Of a stretch of 64,000 nucleotides of DNA, positions 23,670 to 54,315 are shown in pieces. Source of the DNA: Escarpia spicata (Eukaryota; Annelida; Polychaeta; Sabellida; Siboglinidae); NCBI GenBank assembly GCA_963995525.1, contig OZ023211.1, forward strand, positions 59,059,127-59,123,126, in the 5' to 3' direction. The notes beneath the pieces are model-generated. The model was not told the DNA's origin. It searched no databases and saw only the letters and a program-made list of their open reading frames with translations. How positions within the stretch are numbered: position 1 is the first letter of the stretch; the number at the start of each line of letters is the position of its first letter. Position numbers and translations under genes: made by a program.

Positions 23670-24095
23670 TCTTCCGTCGACATTACCCCTTATGGGGTCG
23701 GTCTGGGGTAAAGGAGTCGTCGACACTTTTTCTGCTCTTGCACGTCTTCTACTTTCAGCCCCCTCAAGTCCACGTCCTTCTTCACACTGTATTTCCGTCT
23801 TTTTGCTGGTCTCCCTCTTTGTCTCTTCCCAGGGACTGGCAAGACTGCTTCTGTTCCCAGATAGTGCTCTTCCTCTCTTTTTTGGACGTGGCTATACCAG
23901 CTTCTACGCCCCCAACTCCCGTCAGCTGTCGCACCTCTTCATTTGTTTCCTTTTCCCTGAACGAGATGTTCATCGCCCATCTGATCATCATCATCTCAGT
24001 TCGCATGAGGATGAGCTTTTCTTTTCTCTTCAGGGCCCATAATTTTTATGTCTCCGCTTCGTATATAAGGACTGGCCTAATCACCGTGCCTTAGA
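23670..24095 (-). mobile_element. LINE ORF2 C-terminal fragment
   Basis: On the minus strand from 24092, TVIRPVLIY matches the post-RT LRPVLLYGAE block. MRTEMMMIRW then corresponds to TEMRMLRW, and NEEVRQLTGV to the usual continuation. RGLKVEDVQEQKKCRRL near 23730 matches the region just before the stop of these proteins. Frames are broken at least twice. Confidence 0.7.
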
Positions 24096-24580
24096 TCTTG
24101 ATCTTTAGCTTGTGTGGTAACATGCGGTCACAAAAACTTCCATTTCTACCAGGTTGCCTTGATTCTTGCCTTGATAGCCATTTCACAGCCTCCGTCCTCC
24201 TGTATCAGGTTTAACTTCTCTCTATATGGATGTCCACTATATGGGAAAGGCCAGCGAAAACGAGACACACGTGGTTGTAAAGTGCATAAAAATGTCCGAC
24301 TCCAATGGCTAGATTATATCATAACGATTACAATTATTATAGTTTTACGTAGTTAACTATACAATTTGCAGAATTACGAACGCATGCATGAGGCACAAGT
24401 GTGCGTTTTCGCATGTTGCCGGCAACATTCTGACTACAACCACTGTTCAAATGATTAAATTATACAAGTGCTTCGTGTGTGTTTCTTTTATGTAATGCAA
24501 AGTTTAAATTATTTTATGGTATAAATAAATCACCCGCAGTACAGAATTATGCGTCTGTGATATTGAGTAGCTTGTCGCCG
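24096..24580. other. Non-coding segment
   Basis: AT-rich, no coding or repeat signature beyond an ATTACAATTATT-type run near 24320. Confidence 0.35.
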
Positions 24581-25517
24581 AAATCATGCGAGTTACGTTA
24601 CACTGTTTCCTTTGATTGTTCTCCAACTTTAAATTCACACCACACGTAGTTGCGAACTGTTATTGAAATCTAATAACATATATATGTGACCTACTACAAT
24701 TATGATATCTTAAAGCGACAGTTACAGGACAAACTTATCAACATTTTTAGTTTTCAACTTTAAGGATTCCATTTACGTTACGGCAATACTGAAGAAAGTA
24801 TGTAGGGACATGCCAAAAGAAATGCTTCACTGTTATTCAACAGAGTTCACTACCAATACCACAGTATACATTCGCTGCTGTGTTCCTTGAAACAATGCGG
24901 AGAGCTTGAGTCGTGAATTTGTCCAATTTACGTTACACTAAGTTACGTTACACCATTTAGCTTACGCCTACAAATAATTGTATAAACGCAAGCAAACTGC
25001 CATGCAATTTTACCATTTCCATGGTTGCGTGATTAGGTAAGTTTAGTCGTAGCGTTAGTGTGAATAAATCGTTCATAATTTCTCTTAGGATTTTTACCCA
25101 CTGTAAACTAATAGCAGACTTGAAGCATAACTCACTCAGGTTAACGGAGGATCTATAGCGATAACAAATGTATTATGCATTTCTAGTGTGAGAGTACTTA
25201 TTCTTTGATGGGCGGTATTAAAATTTAAATTGAATAAAATGTGAACACGTGCCGCTCAATGGACCTGAAAGAATACGTAACGTAAATTGTAACGTAAATC
25301 GAAATTCGTATACACGACCTGCGACTTCGATAAATGTTAAAATGCTTTACATGACGTATTATTTTTAGATTAATAGGACCATGTAATATTGCACGACATG
25401 ATTAACGACATTATTATTAATATTATGTAACTTTTGGACACAATTTTATGACATAAGAATATGGGTACATACGTGTGCAGTTTTTAAACCATTTTTTAGT
25501 TTCTGTTTGTAGAAACC

Positions 25518-28095
25518 ATGGCAAAAACATCAGCTGAACGCCAGAAAGCTTACAGAGATAGAAAACAGACAACAGATCCACATTACGGAAGAAAGGAGAC
25601 AGATCGTATTATGAAATATTACATGCGAAGAGACAACCTGTCAATGTCAAAACTGCAGGAAAAGAGAAGAAATGGACGCGTCTACGACAAAACATATCGG
25701 CGAAAGCTCAAGGATTAGCAAGTGCTGCTACACAACCAGAAGTTCAAGAGGTGGCAGAAGAAAATGGCGAGCCATGCGACAGCACAACAACAATCTTGCC
25801 CGATACAACGCTTACTGTGAAATTGCCATTTCAAAATTCAAGGAAGAGGAAGCGCAGTAGCACCATTGTGTCTAGGCAAAACAAGACAATGCACCAACAA
25901 GAGGTGAAACTTGATGAACTCGAGCAAAGAAACAAGAGGTGAAACTTGATGAACTCGAGCAAAGAAACAAGAGGTGAAACTTGATGAACTCGAGCAAAGA
26001 AACAAGAGGTGAAACTTGATGAACTCGAGCAAAGAAACAAGAGGTGAAACTTGATGAACTCGAGCAATGAAACAAGCTGCTGGAAAAGAAGCTTAAAACT
26101 TCACAGAAAACTCTCCAGAGACTAAAGAACACCAAACATGCTGGTGAAAATAGTAGCTACAGAGAAGGAGAAACTGCTGAAGAATCGAGTCAGAAAAAGC
26201 AGGCAAATGAGGACATAAGGAATACTGGCTTCACTCCGACGAAAGTACCGAAAACCAAGGAAATTCTCTTGCAACATCATGCCCTTCTTAACGAGGTGGA
26301 GAAAACACCCAGCAGTTCGCAGAAGAAATCAATTGTCCGTGCTTCACATAAACGGGTGCAAGGAAAAAAACCCAGGTAATAACAGTTTTATTTGAATAAT
26401 GTATTATTAACTGTAAAATTATACTTGTAAAATTTAATGTGTATAATACATATCTTCATACTTAAACAACTCTCATTTGAAGTGTTTGACGATCCTGTCC
26501 GTAGTCCATTTTGAAAGCATGCTTTTTCTACCGCTTTCTCTTCTAAGATAATACCCTCTGTATGTATTTGTTTCGCAGGATCGCTGAAGCTATGAAGTTC
26601 CAAATTTCAAGCAATTCCAAATTTCAAGCAGAGAATACTGATATGCATGTCTCACTGTCAGTGTTCAAATCATGTAGACCAAAGAACATCCTGTTCATGA
26701 AATTTCTCTGTCGCCAAACATGTTTGCGTAAAACACATCAGAACATTGCACTCATATGTCGTGCGCTGAGACGTGATGTTCTTCCTCGAGGTTCAGCTGT
26801 GCCTGACGTCTTCATCAAGGAGACAAGTGATGCGCAAATAGAAGATGCATTGAAGGAGTTGTCTGATCAGATACTGTTTCATCGGTGGGAGAAGGTAAAC
26901 GTGACGTACAGGAACAAAGACAAAGTGAAAGAGGTCAAGAAAATCAAACTTGTAGACAAGCGTGTGCCTTTGCAGAGCTTGTCAGGTCTGGTGTAAAAGA
27001 GTTCAGAGGTCATGCTGATCGAGTCACTGCACAGTACAAAGCCGTGAGACAACTCGGAGATAGGATGGGGAGTGGCCACGCAACCTGCCAGATAGACTTC
27101 GCAGAAAATTACACGTGCAATGAGATGGAAGAAATTCAATCAGCTTATTACTCGAAGAATCAGGTCACTCTTTACCCGGCGGTTATACACTTCAGAAACG
27201 AAAAAGGGGAGCTAGAATGTCGATCATATGTATATACAAGTAATGTCCTTGATCACAACTACTGCATGGTGTATGCAATCCTGAAGAGAATCGTGGAGAT
27301 CGCGAAAACGCTGGTTCCAGAGTTAACATGTCTACACTACTTGAGTGACTCGCCATTTACTCAGTATCGTAACTGTCACATATTTATAATTGTAGCCGAA
27401 CATAGCAGTCTCTTCGGTGTTTCGTGCACATGGCTCTATTTTGAGGGAGGCCATGGAAAGGGACAGGGACCAAGTTCTACCACGCAGTTTTGAGAGTCGG
27501 GGAGGGGAAGATCGCTTGTCGTCAAACAAGTTGCTTCTGTGAAATGTGTTTCGAAGGCCCTGACATGCGACCAAGCCTACAATGTGAAGGCTGGAGAAAG
27601 TTTAACATGCACATCAAACGAAAGGATCCGTCGGTTGCACCAGTACATGTCAGCGAAGAGGAAGTAGGCCACGATCAAATCGATGAAACTTCAGTGGTGG
27701 AAATCTGCCATACTGAGAACATGATCAGTTCGACTAATGAGCGCGCATTACGATTTGCCCTCGTCAGGTTTGAGACGGCAAAATCAACCAGATATTATAT
27801 CGGGAAGGTTAATGAGCATAACGAAGATTCATCTGAGTATGAAATCGCATTCCTGCGAGCAAGCCGCAAACGCTCCGGTACATTTACGTTCCCTACAACG
27901 CATGATGTGGTCGATGTGCCAGAGGAAGACATCGTTATGTTCCTCCCGGACCCTTTGCAAGCTGGAGGCACCGTTCGTGCTTGCAAATCATTCAGTTTCA
28001 ATTGTGAAGAGCTGAGTGCGTATACCGTGTGCTATTTTGCTCGCAATACTACAATCAGCAACTCGACTATTGTGACACGTTATGTTCAATTGTGA
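25518..28095 (+). pseudogene. Broken two-exon gene of a repetitive, transposase-like family
   Basis: Starts in a good context (ACCATGG) with AKTSAERQKAYRDRKQ, a basic N-terminal segment I recognise from large families of unnamed invertebrate proteins. A coiled-coil-rich part follows. An intron at 26376-26578 (AG|GTAATA ... TTCGCAG|G) joins in frame. Exon 2 carries SLSVFKSCRPKNILF, KTHQNIALICRALR, QIDFAENYTC, HYLSDSPFTQYRN and GHGKG, then a Cys-rich block (SCFCEMCF) and a compact C-terminal domain (ALVRFETAKSTRYYIGKV ... VPEEDIVMFLPDP). The Asp of DFAENY, the Asp of SD and GHGKG suggest a DDE-like nuclease core, which is inference. Damage: the 35-bp repeat at 25901-26075, a stop at 26067, a frameshift near 26965, another near 27470, and a stop-containing 88-bp repeat at the end. 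I do not know the family name. Confidence 0.65.
25901..26075 (+). repeat. 35-bp tandem repeat, five copies, inside the pseudogene
   Basis: The unit GAGGTGAAACTTGATGAACT / CGAGCAAAGAAACAA repeats at 25901, 25936, 25971, 26006 and 26041. One unit in frame encodes EVKLDELEQRNK, which runs on naturally into LLEKKLKTSQKTLQRL after the last unit. The unit length is not a multiple of three, so four extra copies (140 bp) shift the frame. The last copy also has CAATGA in place of CAAAGA, making a stop. Confidence 0.95.
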
Positions 28096-28530
28096 ATAGC
28101 TGAGTGCGTATACAGTGTGCTAGTTTGCTCGCAATACTACAATCAGCAATTCGACTATTGTGATACGTTATGTTCAATTGTGAAGAGCTGAGTGCGTATA
28201 CCGTGTGCTAGTTTGCTCGCAATACTACAATCAGCAACTCGACTATTGTGACACGTTATGTTCAATTGTGAAGAGCTGAGTGCGTATACAGTGTGCTAGT
28301 TTGCTCGCAATACTACAATCAGCAACTCGACTATTGTGACACGTTATGTTCAATTGTGAAGAGCTGAGTGCGTATACGGTGTGCTAGTTTGCTCGCAATA
28401 CTACAATCAGCAACTCGACTATTGTGACACGTTATGTTCAATTGTGAAGAGCTGAGTGCGTATACAGTGTGCTAGTTTGCTCGCAATACTACAATCAGCA
28501 ACTCGACAATTGTGACACGTTATGTTCAAT
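27993..28530 (+). repeat. 88-bp tandem repeat, about six copies, at the 3' end of the pseudogene
   Basis: Units starting TTCAATTGTGAAGAGCTGAG begin near 27996, 28084, 28172, 28260, 28348 and 28436. The first unit lies in the coding frame (NCEELSAYTVCYF...) and the stop codon is in the second, so the gene's own 3' end has been amplified. Later units are nearly identical to each other, so the growth is recent compared with the decay of the gene. Confidence 0.95.
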
Positions 28531-28552
28531 TGAAAACCGACTTACGTTACGC

Positions 28553-29400
28553 TGATTATGAAGTCTGACACGACGTGTTAGTAAATAACACACAACAATA
28601 CAATATAGTCAGTTGTTTTTTTATTTAGTTATACACGTCATATTTCTAATTAATTCGTGTACAGTAACCACAGTGGTTAATTGTACAATGTTTTTGCATC
28701 CGATTACAATAATGTTTTTTATTACCAATGTTCATGCATGGTTACGTTATTAAATAACTTGTTAGCATTATGGCACATGCAGTGCAATCTGCTCGCCTTT
28801 TAGTTGTATCTCACAATGAATAAATTATATAGTGTAAGTTTGATTATTTCGTAAACAAATGTTGTTTTTGACATTTTTATTATTTTCTACTTTCTCCCGA
28901 TTTACGTTACGGCATTTTTAAAGGAACAGCACATTTCAGTACATTCCAATTTGTCAATACAATGTTGTCTGATATATTGGGAACCTCCGCATAAGGGAAG
29001 TCAGTAGTTTGTACAAATACTGCTGCATTCTTCTTCGTGTGATGGTCATCGGAACAACCTGATATGTTGAACTTCCTCAAAAATGATGGAATGCACAAAA
29101 TTCTTGCATGAAAGTTGGTCAGATAAACAAACACTAAATTATGATGAACATGTAAATTACATTCTACCAATATTATCAAGTCCTATTGCTCAAAATACAT
29201 GTGTGTCAAATTGGAGGAATTAAATTCTTAAAATAATAAGGGCAGATAATTCACTAAGAGTTATTGTGTAACGTAAATCGGTGGGCGTTTAAAGTACTCA
29301 TATTAAAGTTAACGGAAAAAATACAAATCTTCAACTTTTAAATCATTTTTGTTGTAATATACGTCGTAGAATAGGTGATCTTTCAAATAAAACATCTACA
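28553..29400. other. Downstream flank of the pseudogene
   Basis: AT-rich, with two more TTACGTTAC motifs (28901 and 29267, the second inverted). The minus-strand open frame at 28907-29179 has no known motif. Nothing else seen. Confidence 0.35.
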
Positions 29401-29409
29401 AATTAGATT

Positions 29410-30215
29410 ATGTAATATTTGTTGACGAGTTGATCAAGTGAAAATGTCTCGCTTTCGCTGGCCTTGCCCATATCTTGACTCTGCTTTTTGTCGCTCCTCT
29501 CGAACTGACTAGAACTTCCATCTGTGCTATATGTTTACTTTGAGCCCTTTCTTCTCTAGGGATCCCTGCCGCTTCTGCACCTTTTCTTACTGTTTCTTCA
29601 CGGACTACGCAGTGAGGGACAGATCGTCGGTATACACGGTCTCCATTGGCAATCGTGTTCTGCAAGTCTCGCTGATCACATCTAGTACGTTGCACTGTAC
29701 ATGCACTGTATGATCCGCACCAACTTCTCCGACACTCCCTTCTGTTTTAGGCACCACCATACCAGTTCTCTTGGTACAGCATAGTATGCCTTCTCAAGAT
29801 CTACGAATGCGTGGTAGAGAGCATCTTCTGTCCCTCTATGGTCTTCTCCTGGATCTGTCTCAGCACGAAAATGGCGTCGGATGTTCCTCGCCCTGGTCTA
29901 CATCCAAACTGCATGTGGTCTACTTCCACTATCTCTCTCAGCCTCTTATCTATGATCTTCTCTAAGATCTTCAAGATGTGCTCCAGTAGCTTCATACCGC
30001 GATAGTTCTTACACTCCAGCACATCGCACTTCTGTTTGAAGATGGGGATCAGCAGGCTTTTTTTCTAATCCTCAGGGATTTTTTCTTCTTCCAAGATCAT
30101 CAACAGGAGTCTCGAGTCAGATGCTTCCTTCTCCTGCTTCTCCCAGTGCTTTGATCATCTCTGCTGTAAGTTCTGATGGTCCGCCTGCCTTCCCTTTCTT
30201 AATCTTATGTGTTAA
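29410..30215 (-). mobile_element. LINE reverse transcriptase fragment upstream of PNPT1
   Basis: On the minus strand from 30213: KGKAGGPSELTAEMIKAL (pre-RT linker), then CKNYRGMKLLEHILKILEK and MQFGCRPGRGTSDAIFVLRQ (RT fingers), AFVDLEKAYYAVPRELVWW (palm) and VYTDDLSLTA near 29630 (catalytic YxDD). KKGSKHIAQMEVLV follows. The typical HQGS.LSP block is deleted between the palm and YTDD. Several frameshifts and stops. The nearer border lies under 200 bp from the PNPT1 start codon. Confidence 0.82.
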
Positions 30216-30392
30216 CGGTATATAAGAGTAATATTCTTAAACAACTAATTAATCCAGCAACGATGCGCTTTATCGTATCTATGCAAAATGTATACAGAAC
30301 GATTGAATGAATTTTATCGTCCTGTAAGGGTATAATTTAGTATAGAAGGGAACATCCAGTGTAATTATAACCTATATTGTTAGAACACGGAG

Positions 30393-48985
<18,593 letters not shown>

Positions 48986-49520
48986 TGATGTCGATGACAT
49001 AGACAAATCTACTGCATTTCACTGTGTACTTTACAGATCATAAATTGTACTGTCCGAATTTGAACCCTGCATGGTGCAAAATGCAACCTTCATTAATTGT
49101 CAAATGCTCTACACTTATTTTTTACCCCTAAATGACTTTGACTGACAAGATTTGCCTCTTCTTCATATTAGGCAGCTAAAATCCATTAAGCAGAGTCTGC
49201 CTGGAGATTATGCTGCATGATGCCTAAGAGTAAGATGGTTGTTGATGACATAGGCCAAGTGTTACTCATACCAGTGTTGTGAACAATTACTATTATTATT
49301 AAGCCTTACCAGCATGACATTCAGTATTTGAATGCTCTGAAGCTACTCAGCTAATAACAAAACAAACATTACCATATAATATTATGTTTAAATCAAAGGA
49401 TAGCCAGTTTCTTTAGAAATGTGTCAACATGTAAAAATTATGATACAAACATGTATACACATTGTGATCATGTGTATGATTTTGAAGATGAGTGTTTATA
49501 ATAAAATATGTGTCTATAAC
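48986..49520 (+). promoter_or_regulatory. PNPT1 3' UTR with polyadenylation signal
   Basis: AATAAA at 49500-49505 is about 515 bp after the stop codon, followed by GT-rich sequence (ATGTGTCTATAAC), as expected of a cleavage site. Further AATTTATT-type runs follow. The exact cleavage position cannot be read from the sequence. Confidence 0.55.
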
Positions 49521-50049
49521 AAATTTATTTATTAAATTTATGTCATATATTCATGACAAATTAATTTATATATTAAAAGGTAAATATCTTTGTCTGTGTT
49601 AAAATGGCTCACCCCCAGTAAATATACTTATGGTAATTACACAGTTTTGTCAAAAGAACTTGTTTACCAAACCAAACTGTGCCAGTTTAAACCTTCTAAA
49701 ACTATTCATACATAGCCTTGGATGGAGGTAAGGGGGAACGTTGCTCACATTCCGTCACCATATCTGCGCCTTGATACAAACAAATAGACAAGGAAATATT
49801 GGAGCCTGGTGGTGCTAATCTAATCTTGAGCCCCACATCCAAAATGTGTGGTGCTAAGCCTCCGTCCAGTTCCTATGAAATTGGTTTGATTGGTAGATTA
49901 CGCCAATAAAAGTAGGGCATAGAGCACAGCTGATTTTTCTTCATTTATTCTATGCCTGGGGAAGTAAACAAATCCCACGTAGGGAAATGGAAATACCTAT
50001 CGTGGACTCGGTGAGCCGAGGACTCATTCTTGGGAAACTCTACGACAGA

Positions 50050-50275
50050 ATCATCAACAAATGATGGTGGTCATACAATCATCATTGGGTAGCCGTAGTG
50101 TCCCGAAGGCCTCAGCATGTCGTTTCCAAATCTACCTGTCTTGCGCTATTCTCTGCCAGATGGTGCCCTTCCAATACTCGTCTAGTTCATCTCTCCACTG
50201 TCTCACCGGTCTTTCTCTAGATCGTTTCCATCCATAAGGCCTCGCCGCAAATACTACAACAGTATTGGTCAGAAG
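50050..50275 (-). mobile_element. LINE C-terminal tail fragment
   Basis: On the minus strand: RERPVRQWRDELDEYWKGT, then WQRIAQDR, a stop, and WKRHAEAF. This is the well-known end of a LINE polyprotein (RW.D.LD.F....W...AQDR..W....EA). The related nucleotide phrase GCAGCCGTAGTATCCCG recurs at 54690, just before the plus-strand LINE. Confidence 0.75.
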
Positions 50276-50284
50276 CGTAAAATA

Positions 50285-52415
50285 TCAATATTTAAAAAAA
50301 ATTAACAACATTGCCATCCAGAGAATTAACTCTAGATGGCAGGTGGACAAGGAAGCCCTTTGGCTTATCGAGAGTCCAACCCTTTTATCTACATATATCC
50401 AGCCTTTCTGACGTATGTGGCGATTTTATTTTAAAACATTCACACTACTAGCACCCACACGATCATCAGATAATCTGTTCCATTCAATCACAGTCCTTTG
50501 TGAAAATGAGAACTTTCTTACGTCTAATCTACACTGCTCCTTTACTAATGTAACTTCATGTCCTCTAGTCTCTAGTGTTGTTGTTAAACCACATTCTTTT
50601 AGGCGTTTTTCATAACTAAGATCCCTCAGTTTTGATATCATTTTAGTCGCTCTCCTCTGTACTCTTTCTAACATATCTATGTCCTTCTTGCGGTATGGCC
50701 TCCACGCTTGTATACAATATTCTAAATGAGGCCTAACTATTGTTTTGTACAGCGGTATTATTAGTTCTTTTTTATATGCTATATTTCGTCTAATCAACCC
50801 AAGGATTTGATTTCCTTTTGAAGCTGCAATTCCACACTTCTCTGAAACTTTCATGTCAGCACTAATTGTCAGTGCTAAGTCTTTTTCTTTTACAGTAGTA
50901 CTTAGTACAGTTCCCCCCATTGTATATTCTACATATCCGTTCCCATGTCATGTGTGAAGGCATTTACATTTCCCAAAATTTAACAACATTTGCCACTTTT
51001 CAGACCATTTGATCAACCTGTCAAGATTATCTTGTAAATGCTGTCTATCTCCATCACTTTTAATCCTTCTAAACACTTTTGTATCATCTGCAAATTTCAA
51101 CACCTTGCTTGTTATATCATCATCCAAATTGTTTATATATATTAAGAATAATATAGGTCCCAGTACTGATCCCTGTGGAACTCCACTCAAAACTGATTTC
51201 CAGTTTGAAGCCTCCCCATCAACAACTACCCATTGTTTTCTGTCAATCAGCCATTTTTCTATCCAGTTAATTATACCATTTCCTATGCCATGGGCCTTTA
51301 GTTTAAACAGTAATCTTTGATGTGGCACTTTGTCGAAAGCTTTTTGAAAATCTAAGTAGATGATATCTACTGGTGATCCATCATCTACCCACTTAGTGAT
51401 ATCTTCCAAAAAACGTAACATATTTGTTAAGCATGACCTCGCTTTTAGAAACCCATGTTGAGATGGGTTTATCAAGTTATGTTTAACACGAAAATCCACC
51501 ATGTGATCTTTAATTAGTCTTTCTAATAATTTACAAATCACCGATGTTAAACTAACTGGTTTATAATTATTTGACTTGTTTCCCGAACCTTTTTTAAATA
51601 ACGGTATAATGTTTGCTTCTTTCCATTCTAAAGGAACTACTCCCTCTTCTAATGACAAGTTGAAAACTGTTGCAAGCGTAATGCTAATTTGTTCTACAAT
51701 TTCCAATATTAGTTTGGGTGGCATACCATCCACTCCAGGTGATTTATTATCCTTCATAGCCCTAATTTTCTTAGCTACCATTTCTGGGGTTACAATTAAC
51801 TGTCTTAAATAGTCTGATTCTGCCCCCTTTAACTTAACCTCTTGTACTGGCAGTGAACTAGTGTCTTCTCTGGTAAACACTGAACTAAGATACTCATTCA
51901 GGTGTTCTGCCATTAAGAATCCTTCTGATATTATATTTCCTGCACTATCTTCTAGAGGACCGACCTTATCCTGAACTTCCTGTTTGCTTCGAACATACGC
52001 ATACAAACTCTTGCTGTCATGTTTTATATTACAAGCTAATTTATGTTCATAGCTTCTCTTTGAATTTCTAATTTCATTTGTTTATACTTAATTTTTCTAA
52101 TGGCTTTCGATAAGTGTTTCTTTTTGGACCGTCTCCCATGTCTTTTAAGGGAACAAATTTGACGATGATGCATTAAATTTTACTCTTTAAGATATTCCAG
52201 CATTCTGTTGCTGTCTTATTCTTCAGTGTGTTATTTCAGTCTATCTTTGCAAAATATTTCCTTATGTCCTTATATTTTCCTTTGTGGAAATTTCTCCTGT
52301 ATTGCTTTTTACTATTCCTTTCTGATTTTACTTTGATGGTAAAATGTATCTGGTTGTGATCACTATTCCCCAATGGCTCACATATCCTGACATTGTCAAC
52401 CAATTCAAGTTGTGT
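50285..52415 (-). mobile_element. CR1/L2-like LINE, copy 1 (5'-truncated, two frames)
   Basis: On the minus strand: endonuclease end LGNSDHNQIHFTI (SDH motif, around 52370), then a disrupted linker. The long RT frame at 52006-50948 has DNKSPGVDGMPPKLI, HGFLKARSCLTNML, VDIIYLDFQKAFDKVPHQRL, SGVPQGSVLGPILFLIYINN and catalytic LKFADDTKVF. A frame break near 50930 leads to the C-terminal region (IIPLYKTIVRPHLEYCIQAW, 50920-50426), where about 30 residues present in copy 2 are missing. The 3' end shares GGACTCTCGATAAGCCAAAG with copy 2. Confidence 0.88.
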
Positions 52416-52745
52416 ATTGCGGGAGACTTCACTGCACACGTGGGAGTAGTGGGACGGGCGAAGAGGTGAGCGTGGGCAGACGCGGGTGGGGAGTGGGGAA
52501 TAGAGAGAATCAAGCTCTGGTGGAGCTGGTGACGAGAAACAACTTAGCAGTTGCAAGCTCTTTCTTCAAGGGACGAGAGACTCACAAGGTCGACATACAG
52601 AAGTGGACACTACAAGACAGAATTACATCAGCTGATAGTACAGAAACAGCAGCTGTGGATGATTAAGGATTTTAAAGCTGTGGCCGGAGAGCTCGTCACG
52701 ACACAGCACAAGCCAAAGGTTTTCGTAGTGCGTACGTAGACGAAT
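52412..52745 (+). mobile_element. LINE endonuclease fragment
   Basis: IAGDFTAHVGVVGR (GDFN.H.G motif with N changed to T), then NRENQALVELVTRNNLAVAS and FFKGRETHKV. After a frameshift near 52590, TYRSGHYKTELHQLIV, WMIKDFKAVAGELVTTQHK follows. This is the second half of an APE-type endonuclease from a LINE lineage different from copy 1. It abuts copy 1 in the opposite orientation. Confidence 0.75.
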
Positions 52746-52889
52746 AAACAATCAGTTAAGATCGATGGCTGCAGGACTATGACAGTTACTACTTTATTGT
52801 CCGTTGGGGAAAGGTTCTTGTGGAGTGTCAGAAGAACATAAAACAAATGCACATACACGCGCATGTACTCGCACACCCACTCTCCCCCT

Positions 52890-53090
<201 letters not shown>

Positions 53091-53094
53091 CCTT

Positions 53095-54190
53095 CAATTT
53101 CCCCAGCATTTATTGAAGTTCTTGTTTGCTCTGTACGTGCTATTATGGCAATATCATCTGCATATATTTACACAATCATCCAGAAAACACCCTTTGTGTC
53201 GATTAGTTCCATCACCACAACAAACAGTAAATGATTACAAGGGCGTTTTCCTTGCCTCAAACCGATGTTAACTGGACACTCTTATGCAGCTATTACGTTG
53301 TGGCCCTCCCATCCATCTCACTGTTGCCATCACCATATCTCTTGGGATTTTATTACGGGCCTTCTCCAGGTCCGCTAATCCCAGTGCTATTCTCCCTTGC
53401 CCACCAACCTTGTATATCTGTTTTGATGTCTACATGTTACAAAATATAGCTTTGTAATTAGATTTTAATTAGTTTGACGATAGCTGGACTACAGAAGGTC
53501 AGCCTAGTGCAGCTTACATAATGAGGACAGGAGGACGTCGGAGGCTTGCAGAGGTGTTGTGTTGCGGTTCTCTATAAATAACGATCGAACCAAGGATTTT
53601 GTTACACAAACATCCCACCAGTCGTCCAACTGCCTTATTGTAATATCTGTTATTCTTCGCCCATTTCTAGTTCTACTCTGTAATCCTCCCACCCAGGATG
53701 CGCTTTAGCAGGTTCATGATGTGACAGACAGACCTGGAGGATTTACCTGGGTCTTGGGCATCTCCCTTACTCTTTCATATTGGAACAATTAGAACAGTCC
53801 GTAACTGCTCCGGAACTTTAAACTGACTCACAAATCAGAGTTAGTCCCAATCTCCCCAGCTGTCATTACCATCTCCTCGTGCATCTCATCTCATCAGCCT
53901 CTTGTTCTGTTACTAACTTCCCATTTCTATCCCAGATCACCCCACCACTTTCATGTCATTATTATTCGCATCTTCGTATAATATTATCACCTTCTTTCCA
54001 CCATCTTCATCTTGCTTGCTTTATACAGTTGTCCTCGCCTTATCAACAGCTCTCTTTGCCGCCTTCTTCTGTCAACATGTATGCAGCAGCCTTGCACCAA
54101 GCTAATCTTCCAGGAATCCATCTTGTCACCTACTACCTCGATCTGCAATTCGTTGGTCGACCATCCGTGGTTACAACTCATTGACATACC
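53095..54190 (-). mobile_element. Strongly decayed LINE fragment
   Basis: On the minus strand: WDRNGKLVTEQEADEM near 53900 (pre-RT linker; compare IKDRNG..LT....). Then LADLEKARNKIPRDMV near 53370 (palm) and IYADDIAIIARTEQ near 53150 (YADD). The GLRQGK...LLF block lies just before YADD, at 53265-53200. Stops and frame changes are frequent. Confidence 0.6.
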
Positions 54191-54227
54191 GCCCTTTCTC
54201 AATCGATATTCTTGCACATAGAGTAAG

Positions 54228-54315
54228 TATGTGTGTGTGTGTGTGTGTGTGTGCGTGCGTGCGTGCATGCGCATGTGGTGTGTATGGTGTGTACGTGCGT
54301 GTGCGTGTGCGGAAG
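54228..54315. repeat. GT/GCGT microsatellite
   Basis: Short TG run with GTGCGTGC variants. Confidence 0.9.

Larger units (their letters stand above)
24592..29280. mobile_element. Candidate decayed DNA-transposon-like unit with TTACGTTAC motifs
   Basis: TTACGTTAC or its complement occurs at about 24592, 24772, 24926, 24942, 25276, 25289, 28541, 28901 and 29267. Six copies lie in the 0.9 kb before the pseudogene and three in the 1.2 kb after it. The outermost ones are inverted: CGAGTTACGTTACAC on the left against CGATTTACGTTACAC read from the right. Such clusters are what transposase-binding subterminal repeats look like. No target duplication was identified, so the borders and the classification are inference. 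Confidence 0.4.
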
